A stretch of 7,414 nucleotides of DNA from Candidatus Bathyarchaeota archaeon. Its GTDB lineage: Archaea > Thermoproteota > Bathyarchaeia > 40CM-2-53-6 > RBG-13-38-9. Position numbers and translations under genes: made by a program. Location of the stretch: contig DAOUZW010000051.1 of the NCBI GenBank assembly GCA_030671315.1, positions 1-7,414 on the forward strand, written 5' to 3'. The notes under the pieces are model-generated. The model was not told where the DNA came from, ran no database searches, and saw only the letters and a list, made by a program, of their open reading frames with translations. Shown in pieces: positions 5,301 through 7,414 of this stretch (the stretch's first letter is position 1; every line of letters begins with the position of its first letter).

Positions 5301-7256
5301 TTACGTTAAAGATGGAGGTAATGAAAATGGTTTATAGGGAATTCCACTGCCGGAGTAAAACTTTGTGAAGAATTCATAGTAAGTAAGCCTCATAGATTGT
5401 ATCAAAATGGCTAATCCCTCAATCAGGATCACAAGAATGTTCATCATTAAATAGGCAGGCAAGACTCCAATCATTGTAGCCAAAATGGCAGCAGATAATC
5501 CCAAAGCACCATGAGCTATTGCAAATGCTGCCAATCTAACATATGAGATAGAGTTAGTCAATAGTGAAAGAAAAGTCTCAATGAATTCAGACAAGCCTTT
5601 CAACAGTTGGGCAACTATATTTATTTGGCCAGCGATGAAACCTTCAATTAATGGATATAGAAATACCAGGCCTAATAATCCCATAGCCGTTACTGTTAAG
5701 ATCCAATTTTCAGTAAAGGCCGAAAAAGACAAACTTTTAGCAAATTCTACAGCAAGTATTACGCCTACAACATAATAAGCCAATACTATTATTGAGAATA
5801 TTGTTTTATGTTTGTCTCCCTCTCTAATTGTATTTACTATCTTCAAGATTAAGCCAAAGCCGATCTGGATTACTCCAAAAATCAATGCGACAATTATTAT
5901 TGCAGTTTGATGATGGAAAGGACTAAAAAGAAGAGGCGGGAATACTGGTAAAAGAAAGAATTCTCCATAAAGAAATCCAAAAATTATCGATGATATGCCA
6001 CATGCCAGGATGATATTGCCTAGCTTGTTTACAGCTCTAACCGGTATATTCAGAAGTTCCCGTTGTAGATTTCGCAGCATTAAGCTTATAATGACGAAGA
6101 CAAGTCCGCCACCAACATCACCAAACATAAAACCAAACATAACTGAGAAGAGAACAGTGATTATAGATGTTGGATCCACTTCTTTGTAATCTGGTGTTCC
6201 TCTCAATCTTGTAAGCATTCCAAATGAACGAAGCAAACCTTTATTTTGCATCTTGACTGGAGGTTTTTCATGTGAGCTAGGATCCTCAAGCTTCACATAA
6301 GCTGCACCGGAAGTTGCCTCAATTACCGCATTAGATACTTCCTCTGCCTTATCTTCTGGAACCCAACCATGCGCCAGACTCATTCTGCTTGTTCGACTGA
6401 GATTTGATCTTGCCTCTTCAAATTTTATAGTTCCACGCACTACGGGCTCATATTTCTTTGACTCTTCCCAGAATTTCTTTCCAATCTCTCTTATTGAATT
6501 TTCAAGGTTATAGACCTCATTTTTTTTCTCTTTAATGTTTGATTCGACATCTTGAAGAGCTGTTTTGGAGTCAGGATTTATCCCATCTGGGAAAGTCATT
6601 TCATTGAAGTTGAGCAGTGGTAGCGCACTTTCGATATGTGATTTGTCATCATTCAACCCAGTGATAATAACAAAGTCTTCTTTTCGCGTTTCAGTAAAAG
6701 AAGTAAAATTGACACTTGTACCCTCCGTATATCTGCTGAGTCTAGGAGTCAGCTCTCTATGAATCAAACCCACCTTGACGAATATGTGTTTGAAATCATC
6801 GATTTGATCTATTCTTAGATTGTGTTTTTTAAGGATGACAAGTTTATCGGCTAAACTCTTCAATCCATCTAGGTCACCTTGAAGAGATTCTAGACTGTTA
6901 AGCTCTTTGTCAAGTCTTGTCTCATAATCCACGACGTAGGCTTCAATATTTTCAAGGGCAGGGAAATCTGACGGCATGTCAGTAGAACGTTTAGAGAAGC
7001 TGCTCTTGAAGCGATTAAAGAAACTCTTTTTTATCTTCTCCTCTGGTGGTAGCGAAGATAGAACCGAACCTATCCTTTGTTGTAGTTTTACATATTTTTC
7101 GGATTTCTCAACATTATCAACTTTTTTGAATCCTTTGATTGTATAGTCGCTGACTAGTTGGACAGTTCCTAATTTTCCAAGAATTTTTAATAAGTTATCT
7201 TCAAAGGTTAATGGAACTGCTGCATACAGCCTCTTCATAGGTGTCGCTTTAAACAA
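5301..7256 (-). CDS. atpI: A-type ATP synthase stator membrane subunit I (a subunit)
   Basis: Subunit I forms the ion half-channels against the c-ring and anchors the peripheral stalks. It has 651 residues, normal for the family. Residues 1-350 form the cytoplasmic arm, with probable coiled-coil strands at about 104-145 and 233-270 and a globular part with AHGWVPEDKAEE (295-306). Residues 362-625 contain about eight membrane helices, starting with VMFGFMFGDVGGG (372-384). The key channel residues are visible: R574 in SYVRLAAFAIAH (571-582, equivalent to yeast Vph1 R735) and R623 in QSMRLTYYEFFTKFY (620-634, equivalent to R799), with E613 between them. The longest reading starts at TTG (7256), preceded by AAAGG, and gives MFKATPMKRLY, which resembles the family N-terminus. 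The ATG at 7238 (codon 7) is the alternative. The gene is AT-rich (sampled lines about 33-37 % GC) compared with atpA. It lies 53 bases upstream of atpK on the same strand. Confidence 0.95.
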   Translation of the reverse strand: MFKATPMKRLYAAVPLTFEDNLLKILGKLGTVQLVSDYTIKGFKKVDNVEKSEKYVKLQQRIGSVLSSLPPEEKIKKSFFNRFKSSFSKRSTDMPSDFPALENIEAYVVDYETRLDKELNSLESLQGDLDGLKSLADKLVILKKHNLRIDQIDDFKHIFVKVGLIHRELTPRLSRYTEGTSVNFTSFTETRKEDFVIITGLNDDKSHIESALPLLNFNEMTFPDGINPDSKTALQDVESNIKEKKNEVYNLENSIREIGKKFWEESKKYEPVVRGTIKFEEARSNLSRTSRMSLAHGWVPEDKAEEVSNAVIEATSGAAYVKLEDPSSHEKPPVKMQNKGLLRSFGMLTRLRGTPDYKEVDPTSIITVLFSVMFGFMFGDVGGGLVFVIISLMLRNLQRELLNIPVRAVNKLGNIILACGISSIIFGFLYGEFFLLPVFPPLLFSPFHHQTAIIIVALIFGVIQIGFGLILKIVNTIREGDKHKTIFSIIVLAYYVVGVILAVEFAKSLSFSAFTENWILTVTAMGLLGLVFLYPLIEGFIAGQINIVAQLLKGLSEFIETFLSLLTNSISYVRLAAFAIAHGALGLSAAILATMIGVLPAYLMMNILVILIEGLAILIQSMRLTYYEFFTKFYSGSGIPYKPFSLPPSLT

Positions 7257-7360
7257 TATGCCTTTTACCCGTCCATTTATTTTCGATTCTGATTTTCACA
7301 TATCAGATATCTTATTGTGTTTTATTTTTTGATTTAAATTGTTTAGTGTGCGCCAACATT
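7257..7360. other. AT-rich leader region upstream of atpI
   Basis: About 104 non-coding bases lie between a possible upstream gene end and the atpI start. The stretch holds TATA-like boxes and two small overlapping palindromes, ATATCAGATAT (7300-7310) and AGATATCT (7305-7312). No ORF of note or RNA gene is recognised in it. Confidence 0.5.
7332..7339 (-). promoter_or_regulatory. Candidate TATA box of the atpI(-atpK) transcription unit
   Basis: ATTTAAAT, self-complementary, sits 76-83 bases before the TTG start on the minus strand. Initiation about 25 bases downstream would fall near 7310, at the small palindromes, leaving a leader of about 54 bases. A competing AT-rich box (AAAATAAAT, about 7275-7283) would start transcription near 7252 and favour the internal ATG at 7238 with a leader of about 14 bases. 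The sequence alone does not decide between them. Confidence 0.4.
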
Positions 7361-7414
7361 TCAGAGTAGTTTCACTGTTACCCTTCGAATAACATCAAGT
7401 TCAGATAGTGATTT
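7361..7414 (-). CDS. Possible 3' end of an unidentified minus-strand gene
   Basis: On the minus strand one frame is open from the window edge for 17 codons and ends in TGA at 7363-7361. It reads KSLSELDVIRRVTVKLL, which has the look of a real C-terminus, while the other two frames meet a stop within 12 codons. The length is far too short for identification or statistical support. If real, it would precede atpI on the same strand, separated by the promoter-bearing gap. Confidence 0.3.
   Translation of the reverse strand, partial: KSLSELDVIRRVTVKLL

Noticed and set aside
5581..6762. Three plus-strand ORFs of 64-65 codons opposite atpI
   Set aside because: They are short readings antisense to a well-supported membrane protein gene, with no family pattern.
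1..7414. CRISPR array, tRNA or rRNA gene, or mobile element
   Set aside because: No regularly spaced repeats, cloverleaf-like segment, transposase or terminal repeats were seen; the window is filled by six ATP synthase genes.

Overview
The window carries most of an archaeal A-type (A1Ao) ATP synthase locus. On the plus strand lie the soluble-sector genes atpA (catalytic A, 5' end cut by the window edge), atpB (regulatory B), atpD (central rotor stalk D) and atpC (C, the socket between stalk and c-ring). On the minus strand, converging on them, lie the two membrane-sector genes atpI (stator subunit a/I) and atpK (proteolipid c/K). Almost every base is accounted for. Non-coding DNA is limited to short gaps of 13, 19, 47 and 53 bp and about 104-158 bp upstream of atpI.

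The organism is an archaeon. All six subunits are of the A/V type, ribosome-binding sites are AGGTGA-like, and the promoter candidates are AT-rich TATA-like boxes. Composition is moderate, with sampled lines from about 33 to 63 % GC. The protein style and the gene order (A-B-D-C rather than the E-C-F-A-B-D order of euryarchaeal operons) suggest an uncultured TACK-type lineage such as Bathyarchaeia or a relative of Thaumarchaeota. That placement is an impression from memory and has not been tested.

Layout: 1-1764 atpA; 1778-3184 atpB; 3204-3818 atpD (GTG start); 3815-4843 atpC (ATGA overlap with atpD); 4844-4890 convergent spacer; 4891-5247 atpK (minus); 5248-5300 spacer with a TATA-like box that could serve atpK; 5301-7256 atpI (minus, TTG or internal ATG start); 7257-7360 AT-rich leader with promoter candidates; 7361-7414 possible 3' end of another minus-strand gene.

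Together these genes give the A3B3 head (A, B), the rotor (D, C, K ring) and the ion-channel stator (I). The peripheral-stalk genes (E, H/G) and the small rotor subunit F are absent here and must lie elsewhere, possibly upstream of atpA. No novel system unrelated to ATP synthase is visible. The most unusual feature is an imperfect 45-bp (15-codon) tandem duplication inside atpA. It appears to add about 15 residues at the start of the C-terminal helical domain, relative to the family pattern as I remember it.
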